Assembly (NCBI GenBank): GCA_050250815.1
Contig: JBFWNY010000033.1
Coordinates: 1-40,133 of the forward strand
Source of the DNA: JAEUMD01 sp050250815
GTDB taxonomy: Bacteria; Pseudomonadota; Alphaproteobacteria; Rhizobiales; Hyphomicrobiaceae
Reading direction: 5' to 3'
Length of the DNA stretch: 40,133 nt
The position numbers and the translations under genes were made by a program. Positions 24,490 to 33,962 of this stretch are shown here, in pieces; the stretch's first letter is position 1, and each line of letters starts with the position of its first letter. The notes beneath the pieces are model-generated. The model saw only the letters and a program-made list of their open reading frames with translations. It did no database searches and had not been told where the DNA came from.

Positions 24490-25392
24490 TTACCGGTTGG
24501 CCTGCGAGGGCAGCGGCGGCGGTTCGACGGGGGGCACGGTCAGTGCGACGCGCAACCCAGCGTTGTTGAGGCGAACGCCGCCCGGGGTCGCATAGCGGTA
24601 GGCCGAGCGCAGCATCCACGGATAATAGTTCCAAGCGCCGCCGCGCAGCACGCGAAAACGGCAGTTTGGTAACGTAACGGCAGACCCGTCGACCGGAGCA
24701 TTCTGATAGGTCGGCCGGTAGCAGTCGGCGACCCACTCCCAGACATTGCCATGCATGTCGTGGAGCCCGAAGGCGTTGCGGGACAGCGAGCCGACGCTCA
24801 TGGTCTTCTGGCGGTAGATGCCCATGCGGCCAGGGCCATAGACGAAGTTGGCGTCGAAGTTGGCTTGCTTATAAGTTATTGTCTGGCCTGTGGAAAACGG
24901 CTGAGACGGCTCGTTGGCGTTGGTCACGCCACGCGCGGCATATTCCCACTCCGCTTCCGTAGGCAGCCGGTAAGGCTTGCCCGTGGTGCTCGCCAGCCAG
25001 GCGACGAACTGCTGGGCGTCGTCGTAGGAGATGCCGAGCACAGGGTTCTTATTGCGGCCCCAGCCCTCGTCGGAGGGCTTGTGAGAGCAGCCACCCTTGG
25101 CCACGCACGCATCCCATTCGGAGAACGTGACCTCGTATTTGGAGATGGCGAAAGCCGGGATGGAGACCTGCCGCTGCGGGCCCTCGTCGCTCACGCGCAG
25201 CGGCTCCGTGTCGGGCGAGCCCATCATGAAGCTGCCGGCTGGCACCGGCATCATCAGTGGGCACGACGAGCAGTCGCGGAAGCTCGACTCGGAGGTTCGG
25301 CCCTTGCGGCTCTGCGCGTCGGCGTCTGCCGGCGCGACGGCCAGCGCCACGGCGGCGATAGCGATGATTTGCAGCACGATGCGCGTCAGCAC
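24490..25392 (-). CDS. Exported SUMF1/FGE-sulfatase-domain protein
   Basis: Signal peptide (LTRIVLQIIAIAAVALAVAP) followed by a formylglycine-generating-enzyme-like domain of about 230 residues: VPAGSFMMGS, EVTFSEWDACVA, RLPTEAEWEYAARG, LHDMHGNVWEWVADCY, RVLRGGAWN, LRSAYRYATPG, NAGLRVAL. The cysteine pair that does the copper-dependent oxidation in true FGE is missing (the RGGAWNYYPWMLRSAYRYA stretch has none), so it is probably a binding or structural relative, not an oxidase. GTG 25392 is preferred (GAGGGGG upstream); GTG 25416 would add eight residues. 300 aa. Thirteen bases before the L,D-transpeptidase. Confidence 0.88.
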   Translation of the reverse strand: MLTRIVLQIIAIAAVALAVAPADADAQSRKGRTSESSFRDCSSCPLMMPVPAGSFMMGSPDTEPLRVSDEGPQRQVSIPAFAISKYEVTFSEWDACVAKGGCSHKPSDEGWGRNKNPVLGISYDDAQQFVAWLASTTGKPYRLPTEAEWEYAARGVTNANEPSQPFSTGQTITYKQANFDANFVYGPGRMGIYRQKTMSVGSLSRNAFGLHDMHGNVWEWVADCYRPTYQNAPVDGSAVTLPNCRFRVLRGGAWNYYPWMLRSAYRYATPGGVRLNNAGLRVALTVPPVEPPPLPSQANR

Positions 25393-25618
25393 ATGCACCC
25401 CCTCGGCGTCAGGCACAGAATCAATGGAAGTCGCTCGCCGTCCGGGCGATTCGTCGGCGATTTGATCATGCGATAGATAGCCTCATAAGGGTTAATGGTA
25501 CACGCCCCTTCGCAGTCCTACGACGAAGACCGGGCGAACCTGTGTCCTGAACGCCAGCACGACAGGCGACTTGGCACTCTTCGATATGGTCAGCTGAGCA
25601 CGCGCGGGGGAGTTGCCA

Positions 25619-26929
25619 ATGACGAGCACGGATCGACCTGCCAAACTCTCTGCCGGCGCGCCCGCGCCGGTGCCACCGCTGAGTGTGGAGGGGCCGGGCG
25701 GCATTCGTCTCGCGGCGCGGATCGACAGGCCCCCAGGGGAGCCGCGTGCCTGGGCGCTGCTGGTCCACGGATATACGTGCTCCATGGACCTGCCGATCAC
25801 GCGTCGGATCGCACAGGGGCTGGCGGGCGAGGGCATTGCCGTGCTGCGGTTCGACCTCCCCGGTCACGGCCGCTCGGACGGCACTTTTTCAGAAACGACG
25901 TTCAGCGATTATGTCGAAGCCGTCGTCGCGGCCGCCGATCACATGCGCGCCAGACTTAGCGCTCCAACAATTCTGGTCGGTCATTCGCTGGGTGGAGCTG
26001 CTCTGCTCGCAGCCGCCGCGCAGATCGCCGAAGCCAAAGCCGTCGCGACGATCGGCGCTCCGGCGGAGGTCGCGCAGGTCGTGCACCTGATCGGCGCCTC
26101 GCCCGGAGCCGTGCGTGCGCACGGCTCCGCGGAGGTCGAAATCAATGGCAGGCGCTTCACCATACGGAAGAGCTTCCTTGAGGATGCAGCCCGCCACGAT
26201 CTGGTCGCGAGCCTGGGCAAGCTGCGCAAGGGCCTCCTGCTGCTGCACTCGCCTCTCGATGAGATCGTCGGCATCGACCACGCGGCGAAGCTCTATGCGG
26301 CCGCCCGGCATCCCAAGAGCTTCGTCTCGCTCGATCATGCCGATCACCTGCTGAGCCAGCGGGCGGATGCGGCCTACGCCGCCCGCGTGATCGCGGCGTG
26401 GGCATCGCGCTTTCTTGAGTTCGAGCCCTTACCTGCGCCCCACGGCCACGATCATGTCCGCGTCGCCGAGATTGGCGAGGGCCGCTTCCAGAACACCGTC
26501 GTGGCAGGCCGCCACCGCCTGTTCGCCGACGAGCCCATGTCGGCGGGCGGCGACGATCTGGGACCGTCGCCCTACGACTACCTCGCCATCGCGCTCGGCG
26601 CGTGCAAATCGATGACGCTGCGCATGTATGCGCGGCATAAGGGGCTCGATCTGGGCCGCATCTCGGTCGAGGTCGCGCACGGCAAGGTCCCCGCCGATCA
26701 CTGTGAGGATTGTGGCGAGGCGGCCGAAGGGCGGACCGGCCGTATCGACCGGTTCGAGTGCCACATCTCGGTGGAGGGCGAGGTCGCTCCGGAGGTCCGC
26801 AGCCGGCTCGTCGAGATCGCGGGTAAATGCCCCGTCCACAAGACGCTGCACGACGGCGCGGCCATCGTTACCCGGCTCGTGGACGAGGCAGGCTTCGAGG
26901 GCGGCGAGGAGAAGGGTGGACCGGCTTAA
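25619..26929 (+). CDS. Bifunctional alpha/beta hydrolase - OsmC family protein
   Basis: Two domains in one chain. Residues about 20-265 form an alpha/beta hydrolase with nucleophile GHSLGG (Ser123), acid Asp214 (HSPLDEIVG) and His243 (DHADHLL). Residues about 275-425 form an OsmC/Ohr-type domain with the two redox cysteines in GACKSMTLRM (Cys329) and GKCPVHKTL (Cys404), the peroxide-reducing pair of the family. Between them a CEDCG motif (362-365) adds a CxxC. This fusion is known in Alphaproteobacteria; hydrolase substrate is unknown. ATG 25619 has GGGGGAG seven bases upstream. Diverges from the SUMF1 gene. Confidence 0.92.
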   Translation: MTSTDRPAKLSAGAPAPVPPLSVEGPGGIRLAARIDRPPGEPRAWALLVHGYTCSMDLPITRRIAQGLAGEGIAVLRFDLPGHGRSDGTFSETTFSDYVEAVVAAADHMRARLSAPTILVGHSLGGAALLAAAAQIAEAKAVATIGAPAEVAQVVHLIGASPGAVRAHGSAEVEINGRRFTIRKSFLEDAARHDLVASLGKLRKGLLLLHSPLDEIVGIDHAAKLYAAARHPKSFVSLDHADHLLSQRADAAYAARVIAAWASRFLEFEPLPAPHGHDHVRVAEIGEGRFQNTVVAGRHRLFADEPMSAGGDDLGPSPYDYLAIALGACKSMTLRMYARHKGLDLGRISVEVAHGKVPADHCEDCGEAAEGRTGRIDRFECHISVEGEVAPEVRSRLVEIAGKCPVHKTLHDGAAIVTRLVDEAGFEGGEEKGGPA

Positions 26930-27004
26930 CCGTTGGTCGAAAGATTCGCCCAAAAGACTAGGTGCGAGCGGGCCGAATGCGCGAATGCGACCCGGTCGTC
27001 CCCG

Positions 27005-27033
27005 TTGAGTTGCCGGGCACAGCATGTTAGAGA
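27005..27033 (+). promoter_or_regulatory. Candidate promoter of the atp operon
   Basis: TTGAGT, 17 bases, TAGAGA, about 150 bases before the atpH start. It resembles the phrR candidate (TTGACG-17-TAGACA) in both boxes and spacing. Matched by eye only. Confidence 0.35.
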
Positions 27034-27108
27034 ACCGCGTCTTTCGAGAGGGGTGGCTTGCCGGCACCGCGCGGGCCAGCTCTATCAACGCCGAAAATTC
27101 CCCAACGA

Positions 27109-27132
27109 GAAGGGGGCGCCGGGGCCCTCTTC
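27109..27132 (+). repeat. Hairpin in the atpH leader
   Basis: GAAGGGGGC and GCCCTCTTC pair over nine bases (one wobble) around a six-base loop, 48 bases before the atpH start. No T-run follows. It would form in the 5' untranslated region if the candidate promoter at 27005 is right, and might affect stability or translation of the atp mRNA. Confidence 0.45.
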
Positions 27133-27180
27133 GGCAATAGAAACGCGCTGGACAACAGCGACGCTGAGAGAGCGTTTGAC

Positions 27181-27741
27181 GTGGCGACAGACGAGCCCAT
27201 GCTGGCGACGGTGGCAGGCCGCTATGCGGCAGCCCTGTTCGAGTTGGCGAGCGAGCAGAATAACGTGGCGGGCGTCGAAGCCGAGCTCGTAGGTTTCCGG
27301 ACATTGCTGGAAGAGAGTGCAGATCTGCGCAACCTCGTGCGCAGCCCGCTCTATTCCCTCGACGATCAGGCCCGTGCGGTCGAGGCGATCGCGGCCAAGA
27401 TCGGACTTGGCACGCCGGTCTCCAACCTGCTGCGGGTTCTGGTGCGCAACAGGCGTCTGGCGGTCGCCGGTGATGTCGTCAAGGCCTTCCAGGCCCTGGC
27501 CGCGCAGAGCCGGGGCGAGGTGACGGCCGAGGTGGCGAGCGCCAGCCCCTTGAGCGACGAGCAGATCGCCGATCTCAAGGCCGCGCTGAAAGCCTCCGTG
27601 GGCAAGGAAGTTCAGCTCGCCACGCGCGTCGACTCGAGCCTGCTCGGTGGCCTCGTCGTCAGGATCGGAAGCCGCATGATCGATTCCTCACTGAGGACGA
27701 AGCTCTCCAACCTGCGACTTGGTCTGAAAGGCGCGCCGTGA
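27181..27741 (+). CDS. atpH: ATP synthase F1 subunit delta
   Basis: Stator subunit linking F1 to the b subunits of Fo. Typical delta pattern: VAGRYAAALFELASEQNNV at the N-terminus, LRNLVRSPLYSLDDQARAVE, NLLRVLVRNRRL, and the C-terminal LATRVDSSLLGGLVVRIGSR and DSSLRTKLSNLR. The frame is open far upstream, but GTG 27181 (GAGAGAG upstream) gives the usual 186 residues. First gene of atpHAGDC; a and c/b subunits of Fo are not in this window. Confidence 0.95.
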   Translation: MATDEPMLATVAGRYAAALFELASEQNNVAGVEAELVGFRTLLEESADLRNLVRSPLYSLDDQARAVEAIAAKIGLGTPVSNLLRVLVRNRRLAVAGDVVKAFQALAAQSRGEVTAEVASASPLSDEQIADLKAALKASVGKEVQLATRVDSSLLGGLVVRIGSRMIDSSLRTKLSNLRLGLKGAP

Positions 27742-27900
27742 CGACGAATGCCTGAGGCGGCGTGCCTGGGCGCGCGCCGCATTCTGGTGTCAGCCAATTT
27801 TGGAGCGCCCGAGACCGGCGCTCGAACCGATTGAAGAGACATGGCACGGCGCCCTTGGGCACCGCTGCGCAACGAAAACGACCAGACAAGAGGTCAAGAG

Positions 27901-29433
<1,533 letters not shown>

Positions 29434-29441
29434 ACTGAAGC

Positions 29442-29532
29442 GTCATGGCCGGGCTTGCCCGGCCACCCATCCGTCCGCGAGCGCCTGTGCAAGCGGATGG
29501 CTCTGGATCCCCGGGACAAGTCCGGGGATGAC
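29442..29532. repeat. Palindromic intergenic repeat element inside the atp operon
   Basis: A nested palindrome: outer GTCAT (29442) / ATGAC (29528), hairpin GGCCGGGC-TT-GCCCGGCC (29447-29464), CCATCCG (29467) / CGGATGG (29494), and CCCCGG / CCGGGG (29509-29527) around GACAAGT. The sequence type (GTCATGGCCGGGCTTGCCCG ... CCCGGGACAAG ... GGGGATGAC) matches a dispersed repeat that I know from intergenic regions of Bradyrhizobium-type Alphaproteobacteria. Only one copy is in this window. Confidence 0.8.
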
Positions 29533-29567
29533 AGCAGGAGAGATCGGCCAGAAATGCGGATTGCCCC

Positions 29568-30455
29568 ATGCCGAGCTTAAAGGATCTACGCAATCGCATC
29601 GCCTCGGTGAAGGCGACGCGCAAGATTACCAAGGCCATGCAAATGGTGGCCGCCGCCAAGCTGCGCCGCGCGCAGGAAGCGGCCATTGCCGCGCGACCCT
29701 ACGCTGAGCGCATGGACGCGGTGCTTGCCAATCTGGCGAGCCGGATCGCCAGCCGCGACGGCGCCTCGCCGCTGCTGGTGGGTACGGGCAAGGACGAGAC
29801 GCATCTGTTGATCGTCATGACGGCCGAGCGCGGTCTGTGCGGCGGTTTCAATTCCAACATCGCCAAGCTCGCCCGCTACGATGCCCAAAAGCTCCTGGCC
29901 GCCGGCAAGAAGGTCAAGATCATGACCGTCGGCCGCAAGGGTGCCGACAACCTGCGCCGCGATCTGGGCAAGGCGATTGTCGATCGCAAGGACCTGCGCG
30001 GCGTCAAGCAGATCGGCTTCGTCGATGCCGAGGGCATCGCCGACAAGGTGCTGGGCATGTTCGAGGCCGGCGAGTTCGACGTGGCGACGCTCTATTATTC
30101 CGAGTTCAAGTCGGTCATCTCGCAGAAGCCGACGGCGCTGCAGCTCATTCCGGCCAAGCTGCCGGAGAAGGCACCCGACGCAAAGGGGGGCAGGGATGCG
30201 GCGGTCTACGAGTACGAGCCGGACGAGAACGTCATCCTTGGCTCGCTGCTCAAGCGCAATATCTCTACCCAGATCTTCCGTGGCTTGTTGGAGAACGCTG
30301 CTTCCGAGCAGGGCGCGCGCATGTCCGCGATGGACAACGCCACGCGAAATGCCGGCGACATGATCAACAAGCTGACGCTGAAGTACAACCGCCAGCGGCA
30401 GGCGCAGATCACCAAAGAGCTCATCGAGATCATCTCGGGCGCCGAGGCGCTCTAA
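29568..30455 (+). CDS. atpG: ATP synthase F1 subunit gamma
   Basis: Central rotor shaft of F1. Canonical ends: MPSLKDLRNRIASVKATRKI at the N-terminus with ITKAMQMVAAAKLRRAQ, and DNATRNAGDMINKLTLKYNR with RQAQITKELIEIISGAEAL at the C-terminus; ERGLCGGFNSNIAK is in the middle. 295 aa. No strong ribosome binding site is seen just before ATG 29568, but the N-terminus is canonical. Downstream of the palindromic repeat, 29 bases before atpD. Confidence 0.97.
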   Translation: MPSLKDLRNRIASVKATRKITKAMQMVAAAKLRRAQEAAIAARPYAERMDAVLANLASRIASRDGASPLLVGTGKDETHLLIVMTAERGLCGGFNSNIAKLARYDAQKLLAAGKKVKIMTVGRKGADNLRRDLGKAIVDRKDLRGVKQIGFVDAEGIADKVLGMFEAGEFDVATLYYSEFKSVISQKPTALQLIPAKLPEKAPDAKGGRDAAVYEYEPDENVILGSLLKRNISTQIFRGLLENAASEQGARMSAMDNATRNAGDMINKLTLKYNRQRQAQITKELIEIISGAEAL

Positions 30456-30484
30456 CCTTCTGACCGGAACTCAAGGACGCAACA

Positions 30485-31915
30485 ATGGCTGACAACAAGG
30501 TCGGTAAGATTCGCCAGGTGATGGGCGCGGTCGTCGACGTGCAGTTCGACGCAGGGCTTCCCGCCATTCTCAACGCTCTGGAGACGACGAACCAGGGCAA
30601 CCGCCTCGTCCTCGAGGTGGCCCAGCACCTGGGCGAGAACACCGTGCGCACCATCGCCATGGACTCGACCGAAGGTCTGGTGCGTGGTCAGCAAGTCGTC
30701 GATACCGGCATGCCGATTGCGGTGCCCGTCGGCGACGAGACGCTCGGCCGCATTATGAACGTCATCGGCGAGCCAGTGGACGAAGCCGGGCCGATCACTA
30801 CGTCGAGCAGGCGTGCCATCCATCAGGCGGCGCCGAGCTTTGCCGATCAGTCGACGGAAGCGCAGATCCTCGTCACCGGCATCAAGGTCGTCGATCTGCT
30901 CGCGCCCTACGCCAAGGGCGGCAAGATCGGCCTGTTCGGCGGCGCCGGCGTGGGAAAGACCGTGCTGATCATGGAGCTGATCAACAACGTCGCCAAGACG
31001 CACGGCGGCTACTCTGTGTTCGCCGGTGTGGGCGAGCGTACCCGCGAAGGCAACGACCTCTATCACGAGATGATCGAGGGTGGCGTCAACAAGAAGCCGG
31101 TCAACGGTTCGACGGCAGGCTCCAAGGCCGCACTCGTGTTCGGCCAGATGAACGAGCCGCCGGGCGCGCGCGCTCGCGTCGCTCTTTCGGGCCTCACGGT
31201 TGCCGAGCACTTCCGCGATCAGGGCCAGGACGTGCTGTTCTTCGTCGACAACATCTTCCGTTTCACGCAGGCAGGCTCGGAAGTGTCGGCGCTGCTCGGC
31301 CGCATTCCCTCGGCGGTCGGCTACCAGCCGACACTGGCCACGGACATGGGCGCCCTGCAGGAGCGAATCACCTCGACGCAGCGCGGTTCGATCACCTCGG
31401 TGCAGGCGATCTACGTGCCTGCCGACGACTTGACCGACCCGGCGCCTGCCACTTCCTTCGCCCACTTGGATGCCACCACCGTTCTTTCGCGTGGCATCGC
31501 CGAGAAGGGCATCTATCCGGCGGTCGATCCGCTCGATTCGACCTCGCGCATGCTCGATCCGCGTATCGTCGGCGAGGAGCACTACGCCGTTGCCCGTCAG
31601 GTGCAGGCGATTCTGCAGAAGTACAAGTCGCTGCAGGACATCATCGCCATTCTGGGCATGGATGAGCTGTCCGAGGAGGACAAGCTGACGGTGGCGCGTG
31701 CGCGCAAGATCGAGCGCTTCATGTCGCAGCCCTTCGACGTCGCCCAGGTGTTCACCGGCTCGCCCGGCGTGCAGGTGCCGCTCGCCGACACCATCAAGGG
31801 TTTCAAGGGCATCTGCGAGGGCGATTACGATCATCTGCCCGAGCCGGCGTTCTACATGGTGGGTACGATCGAGGAAGCGGTTGCAAAGGCCGAGAAGCTC
31901 GCCGAAGCTGCCTGA
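30485..31915 (+). CDS. atpD: ATP synthase F1 subunit beta
   Basis: Catalytic subunit of F1. Starts MADNKVGKIRQVMGAVVDVQ; Walker A GGAGVGKT, catalytic GVGERTREGNDLYHEM, NEPPGARARVALSGLTVAEH, Walker B VLFFVDNIFRFTQAGSEVSA and the DELSEEDKLTVARARKI C-terminal domain are intact. 476 aa. AAGGAC precedes the start. Followed after 40 bases by the small CxxC gene instead of directly by atpC. Confidence 0.99.
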   Translation: MADNKVGKIRQVMGAVVDVQFDAGLPAILNALETTNQGNRLVLEVAQHLGENTVRTIAMDSTEGLVRGQQVVDTGMPIAVPVGDETLGRIMNVIGEPVDEAGPITTSSRRAIHQAAPSFADQSTEAQILVTGIKVVDLLAPYAKGGKIGLFGGAGVGKTVLIMELINNVAKTHGGYSVFAGVGERTREGNDLYHEMIEGGVNKKPVNGSTAGSKAALVFGQMNEPPGARARVALSGLTVAEHFRDQGQDVLFFVDNIFRFTQAGSEVSALLGRIPSAVGYQPTLATDMGALQERITSTQRGSITSVQAIYVPADDLTDPAPATSFAHLDATTVLSRGIAEKGIYPAVDPLDSTSRMLDPRIVGEEHYAVARQVQAILQKYKSLQDIIAILGMDELSEEDKLTVARARKIERFMSQPFDVAQVFTGSPGVQVPLADTIKGFKGICEGDYDHLPEPAFYMVGTIEEAVAKAEKLAEAA

Positions 31916-31955
31916 AGCCGTCCGGAGCGTCGGCGAGGCAGGAGGAGTTTCCAAG

Positions 31956-32231
31956 ATGGCAGAGCAACCCGAGGCTGAGGTCGAAGAGATCGAGGACGGT
32001 GAGGAGTTCGGCACCTGCTGCAACGAACTCAAGGAGGCGATGAGCGGCACGGAGTTCGAGCCGCTGATCGTGGTCGGCGAGGATGGCATCCTCTATATGT
32101 CGGTCGGCCTGATCGACATCGAGGGCGAGGAGCCCGGAATGGTCGACCATCCTGTCTTCTTCTGTCCGTTCTGCGGCACGGAGCTGCAGTCGCGCGAGGA
32201 AGTGCGACAGGACGGCGACACGGTGAACTGA
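31956..32231 (+). CDS. Small CxxC zinc-ribbon-like protein inside the atp operon
   Basis: 91 residues, strongly acidic N-terminus (about 18 residues of Glu/Asp-rich sequence), a Cys-Cys pair (21-22, GTCCNELKEA) and a CPFCG knuckle near the C-terminus (Cys70, Cys73). The four cysteines could bind one zinc ion. ATG 31956 is preceded by a strong AGGAGG, and the gene fits in the gap between atpD and atpC, so it is cotranscribed with them. It is not the zeta inhibitor (DUF1476), epsilon, or any Fo subunit, and I do not recognise the family. A link to ATP synthase assembly or regulation is only a guess from position. Confidence 0.85.
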   Translation: MAEQPEAEVEEIEDGEEFGTCCNELKEAMSGTEFEPLIVVGEDGILYMSVGLIDIEGEEPGMVDHPVFFCPFCGTELQSREEVRQDGDTVN

Positions 32232-32275
32232 GCGGCCCAGGCCGCAACGACGACGAGTAGGGAACGGAACGACCG

Positions 32276-32686
32276 ATGGCAGGGACTTTCAAGTTCGAGC
32301 TGGTGAGCCCGGAGCGCATCCTGATGTCGGTCGATGCCGAGCAGGCTGTCATCCCCGGTTCCGAGGGCGAGTTCACGGTCCTGCCCGGGCATGCGCCCGT
32401 AATCGCGGAACTCTTGCCGGGCGTCATCCATGTGACGCTGCCAGCCGGCAAGAAGGCGATCTACGTGAAAGCCGGCTTCGTCGAGGTCAACCCGGAGAGC
32501 GCCACGGTGCTCGCCGGACATGCCTTCGTTGTCGACGAGGCCGACCCGCGCCAGCTCGACAACGAGCTGGCGGCGGCGGAGGACGCACTCAAGAACGCCA
32601 AGGACGACGAGGCGCTGCGGCACATCTCACGTGCCATCGAGCAGCTCAAAGTGCTGCAGTCGGGTGGCGGCCGTCGCACGGCGTGA
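32276..32686 (+). CDS. atpC: ATP synthase F1 subunit epsilon
   Basis: Rotor subunit and intrinsic ATPase inhibitor. Beta-sandwich domain: TFKFELVSPERILMSVDAEQ, VIPGSEGEFTVLPGHAPV, VKAGFVEVNPESATVLAGHA, then a helical C-terminal end (ELAAAEDALKNAKDDEALRH). 136 aa. Last gene of the operon; its final 41 bases overlap the end of the convergent Nudix gene. Confidence 0.97.
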   Translation: MAGTFKFELVSPERILMSVDAEQAVIPGSEGEFTVLPGHAPVIAELLPGVIHVTLPAGKKAIYVKAGFVEVNPESATVLAGHAFVVDEADPRQLDNELAAAEDALKNAKDDEALRHISRAIEQLKVLQSGGGRRTA

Positions 32687-33221
32687 CGCGGCAGCGGCTC
32701 AACGGGGCGAAGGCCTCCGCCACGGCGCTGTAGACCTCACGTTTCCACGGCACGATGCCGGCCACCGCCTCTTCCAGCGTGGCCCAACGCCAAGCATCGA
32801 ATTCTGCCTTGCCGCCCTTCTTCTCCGCGCGCCGCAGATCGAAATCGCGATCCCGCCCAGTAAATCGCATGGCAAACCAGCGCTGGCGCTGACCGCGGTA
32901 GCGGCCCTTGAGCGCGACCCCGAGCATGTCGTCGGGGACCTCGTAGGTGAGCCATTGGCCGATCTCGGCGATGGGCACGAAGGCCCGTGCACCCGTCTCC
33001 TCGGTGAGTTCGCGCATGGCGGCCGCCAACGGCAGTTCACCCCGCTCAATGCCGCCCTGAGGCATCTGCCAGAAGGCTTGCGTGGAGTCTCCGCACCATT
33101 TCGGCAGGCGCCGGCCGAGCCATAAGCGCCCCTGCTCGTCGAACAAGGCGATGCCGACGCCGATGCGGTAGGGCATCGACTGCCGGTCAGGGGCCTCAGT
33201 GAATTCGCGCGCGATGGCCAA
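32646..33221 (-). CDS. RppH-type Nudix hydrolase, copy 1
   Basis: RNA 5'-pyrophosphohydrolase family, expected to remove pyrophosphate from mRNA 5' ends and so start decay; substrate unproven here. Nudix box GGIERGELPLAAAMRELTEE followed by TGA fits GX5EX7REUXEEXGU. RppH features GRYRGQRQRWFAMRFTG and EFDAWRWATLEEAV are present. 191 aa, with a 20-residue tail after the usual end FAPL that runs into the 3' end of atpC on the other strand. ATG 33221 gives a 15-residue leader; ATG 33176 (MPYRIGVGIALFD) is the other option. Paralog of the next gene. Confidence 0.85.
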   Translation of the reverse strand: MAIAREFTEAPDRQSMPYRIGVGIALFDEQGRLWLGRRLPKWCGDSTQAFWQMPQGGIERGELPLAAAMRELTEETGARAFVPIAEIGQWLTYEVPDDMLGVALKGRYRGQRQRWFAMRFTGRDRDFDLRRAEKKGGKAEFDAWRWATLEEAVAGIVPWKREVYSAVAEAFAPLSRCRVTPCDGRHPTAAL

Positions 33222-33307
33222 TATTCGAGGTTCCTGGGCGCTGTCTTGGCGCTATGTCCTGGGTATGCGTGCGCTCAACGTGCAAAACGAATCAAACAAC
33301 TGCCGTC

Positions 33308-33326
33308 AGCCTATCATCGATAGGCT
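33308..33326. repeat. Perfect 8-bp hairpin between the two Nudix genes
   Basis: AGCCTATC-ATC-GATAGGCT, a perfect palindrome with a three-base loop in the 154-base gap between the two leftward Nudix genes. On the minus strand GACGGCAGTTGTTTG follows, which is too poor in T for a good terminator. It may be an operator or a weak terminator for copy 2. Confidence 0.5.
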
Positions 33327-33375
33327 CGCACGGTTGGATGACGGGTCTGTGTCGAGAGCTGGGCGGGCTGCTGGC

Positions 33376-33885
33376 TCAGCGCTTGCGCTTGGCGAGCGGG
33401 CGGAAGGCTTCAAGCACGCGGGTGTAGACCTGAGCCTTGAACGGCACGATCAGGTCCATGATCTCATCGACATTGGCCCACCGCCAGGCGTCGAATTCGA
33501 TCTCGTGGTCGGGTGGGGTGATGTCGATCTCGCTGTCGTCGCCGGTGAAGCGGACGGCGAACCACTTCTGGGTCTGCCCGCGGTAGCGGCCGCCCCACTT
33601 CTTGCCGATCAGCTCGCTCGGCAGGTCGTAGTCGAGCCAGTCGGGGTGCTCCGCAAGAATGTCGATCGAACGAATGCGCGTCTCTTCATAGAGCTCGCGT
33701 CGGGCGGCATCTGACGGGCTTTCTCCCAAGTCGATTCCGCCCTGGGGCATCTGCCACCACGCGCCGGCGTCACCGAGCTTGGCTTTGGCGTCTGATCGGC
33801 GGCCGAGCCAGACGAGCCCTTCGGAATTGAGCACCATGATGCCGACGCAGGGGCGGTATGTAAGCTTCGACAGGTCGACCGGCAC
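33376..33885 (-). CDS. rppH: RNA pyrophosphohydrolase RppH, copy 2
   Basis: 169 residues starting MPVDLSKLTYRPCVGIMVLN, the canonical RppH N-terminus. Nudix box GGIDLGESPSDAARRELYEE then TRI. Also WLDYDLPSELIGKKWGGRYR, GQTQKWFAVRFTGDD and IEFDAWRWANVDEIMDLIVP, all RppH hallmarks, ending RPLAKRKR. Converts 5'-triphosphate (or diphosphate) RNA to monophosphate, the entry to RNase E decay. Of the two tandem copies this one looks closer to the standard type. Alphaproteobacterial relatives include the Bartonella invasion protein IalA. Confidence 0.93.
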   Translation of the reverse strand: MPVDLSKLTYRPCVGIMVLNSEGLVWLGRRSDAKAKLGDAGAWWQMPQGGIDLGESPSDAARRELYEETRIRSIDILAEHPDWLDYDLPSELIGKKWGGRYRGQTQKWFAVRFTGDDSEIDITPPDHEIEFDAWRWANVDEIMDLIVPFKAQVYTRVLEAFRPLAKRKR

Positions 33886-33962
33886 GTCGTGGAACTCCGC
33901 ATTGGCATTGCGCGGCAGGATGCGTGGTGGGCGGCAAACTATGCGGACACTGCGGGAAATGC

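Noticed and set aside
24490..25392. True formylglycine-generating enzyme
   Set aside because: The catalytic cysteine pair near the C-terminal end of the domain is absent and no sulfatase gene is nearby.
30452..32089. Long leftward open frame antisense to atpD
   Set aside because: Antisense of a highly conserved gene with fixed codon pattern; no domain or ribosome binding site.
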